Assembly (NCBI GenBank): GCA_002751075.1
Contig: NAOQ01000015.1
Location: 227,733-291,732 of the forward strand
Origin: Ichthyophonus hoferi
Taxonomy: Eukaryota > Opisthokonta > Ichthyosporea > Ichthyophonida > Ichthyophonidae
DNA length: 64,000 nt
Direction of reading: 5' to 3'
Shown one piece after another: positions 62,931-64,000 of the stretch. The position numbers were made by a program, and so were the translations under genes. Under the pieces are notes generated by a model. The model did no database searches. It was not told the DNA's origin and was given only the letters and a program-made list of their open reading frames with translations. How positions within the stretch are numbered: position 1 is the first letter of the stretch; each line of letters begins with the position of its first letter.

Positions 62931-62994
62931 AAGTGTTTTAACTAGTTAGTTTGGTGTGTTGTTTTGAAACACTAATATAAAGGTTAAAACACTT
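62931..62994. promoter_or_regulatory. Perfect 12-bp inverted repeat around the Argonaute TATA box
   Basis: AAGTGTTTTAAC (62931-62942) and its exact complement GTTAAAACACTT (62983-62994), spaced by 40 bases. Between them lies a second, imperfect palindrome, GTGTTGTTTTGAAACAC, and the TATA element overlaps the right arm's edge. It may be an operator-like binding site pair or a hairpin; either is inference. Confidence 0.6.
62976..62982 (+). promoter_or_regulatory. TATA box of the Argonaute gene
   Basis: TATAAAG about 84-90 bases before the ATG at 63066, the same spacing as in the zinc-finger gene at 38 kb. That shared spacing supports both calls. Confidence 0.6.
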
Positions 62995-63065
62995 CTTAGA
63001 TTCTAGTTTTAAACATAAAAAAATTAGTGTGGTTGAATATCATTCATAGGAATTCATAGAAAGTA

Positions 63066-64000
63066 ATGTCAGAGCGTGGTCGCGGTAGAGGTGGGGATAT
63101 GGGTGGGGGACGTGGGCGAGGGGGTGCCCCTAGAGGTAGAGGAGATGGAGGGTTTCGTGGTGCGTATGCGCCAAGGGGAGGAGGGGGTGGTGGAGATGCT
63201 GGCGGGCGTGGGGATGGTGGCTATAGAGGTAGAGGACACGATGACAGGGGAGGACATGGTGGGGGACGTGGGGGGGGACGAGGTAGGGGACGCGGTGGGT
63301 ATGAAGGGGGCCAACCCATGCCCATGGAGAAAGTTGTCGCTCCCGCCAAGTATACCAAGAAGGCAGAAGCAGACCTTGTACAGGGCCGTGTGCCTCTACC
63401 CCCCCTGCCTGAGGATGCCCCAACCTTTGACACCTTGGTGCGCCCATCGAAAGGCGGAGTTTCTGGCAGAAAAATTCCTTTGGTTGCAAACTTTTTCCCC
63501 ATGCTTATCACCAATCTGAAGCAAAAGGTGTATCATTATGATGTCGTTGTTCAACCAGATTTGCCCATGATTAAACTCATAAAGGCACTTGTTATACGTT
63601 GTGAAAAAGACCGAAATTTTAACAATATAAAGTTTGTTTTCGACGGTCACAATATCTTCACAGCTACCAAGCTGCCTCAAGATGAGTTTTTTATTCCCGA
63701 TGTGTCTCTACCTGAAGATGATATTCGTCCACCCGAGAAACGACGCAAATATACTGTCGTTGTTAAGAAAGTGGCGGAGATGCCTTTGGCCGAAACAGTC
63801 AAGTTGTTCATTCATGGTAAGGCTACTAGCGATGCTTCTCGTGTAGCAATCCAGGTATTTTGAACCTCTTTCTTTGTTTTTATTTTATTTTATATATTTT
63901 ATTGTTTATATATATATATTAAAAAATTACATTATTATGTATACCTCACTTGATTTTGTTATTATTGTTGTGTGTAGGATATAACTTTTAAAATAAATGC
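63066..64000 (+). CDS. AGO: Argonaute, AGO clade, N-terminal part
   Basis: Guide-RNA-binding effector of RNA silencing; only the N-terminus lies in the window. Exon 1 is 63066-63854 (263 residues), donor CAG|GTATTT; exon 2 starts at 63978 after GTGTAG and runs off the edge (DITFKINA). Residues 1-80 are an RGG/RG-rich tail (RGRGRGGYEGG), a likely target for arginine methylation and Tudor binding as in other Argonautes and Piwis. Residues about 133-263 match the ArgoN domain: GRKIPLVANFFPM and VYHYDVVVQPD (human AGO2 has GRPIKLLANHFQV and IYHYELDIKPE), then IKFVFDGHNIFTATKLP. The linker, PAZ, MID and PIWI domains lie beyond the window, so slicer residues cannot be judged. AGO rather than PIWI is inferred from the YHYDV block. 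Confidence 0.9.

Noticed and set aside
63069-63519. Open frames overlapping the RGG segment on both strands
   Set aside because: By-products of GC-rich Arg/Gly codons in the Argonaute exon.

Overview
AT-rich eukaryotic nuclear DNA with two assembly gaps (N runs at 16451-17170 and 41406-41729). Spliceosomal introns, TATA and CCAAT promoter elements, an animal/fungal-type UDP-glucose pyrophosphorylase, a NUP42-type nucleoporin and an AGO-type Argonaute point to an opisthokont. I favour a unicellular holozoan such as an ichthyosporean, or an early-branching fungus. That placement is inference.

Host genes. On the minus strand, 4444-7846 is a complete seven-exon UGP2 gene (498 residues, every exon phase closes). 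Also on the minus strand, 12359-18679 is a NUP42 nucleoporin gene pieced together from seven exons: CCCH zinc finger, helical middle, about 29 FG repeats and the C-terminal tail. 37170-38195 is an intronless minus-strand C2H2 zinc-finger protein with TATA and CCAAT elements upstream. At the right edge 63066-64000 (+) starts an Argonaute: RGG-rich N-tail, ArgoN domain, and the first codons of exon 2. Short gene candidates without a recognised family lie at 8418-8690, 42530-43130, 45443-45706 and 61184-61513. A small exon at 33080-33237 has decayed relatives at about 50 kb and 57 kb.

Mobile DNA fills much of the rest. Ty1/Copia LTR retrotransposon fossils lie at 1-4003, 21.3-23.6 kb, 24.4-30.5 kb and 51.0-54.4 kb. 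Two LTR families are visible: family A (about 595 bp) and family B (about 395-420 bp, six copies, one a solo LTR with a 5-bp target duplication). A 1,017-bp Tc1/mariner-IS630 DNA transposon (46657-47673) keeps 57-bp terminal inverted repeats and TA duplications but only the C-terminal half of its transposase. A pogo-like helix-turn-helix fragment is at 34.06-34.25 kb.

The genes are independent housekeeping or regulatory loci (nucleotide-sugar synthesis, nuclear mRNA export, transcription, RNA silencing); nothing suggests an operon, a cluster or a defence island. I found no CRISPR array, rRNA or convincing tRNA gene, and no convincing new multi-gene system. The most interesting unexplained signals are the repeated exon family (33, 50 and 57 kb), the perfect inverted repeat around the Argonaute TATA box, and the short spliced candidates at 43 kb and 45.5 kb.
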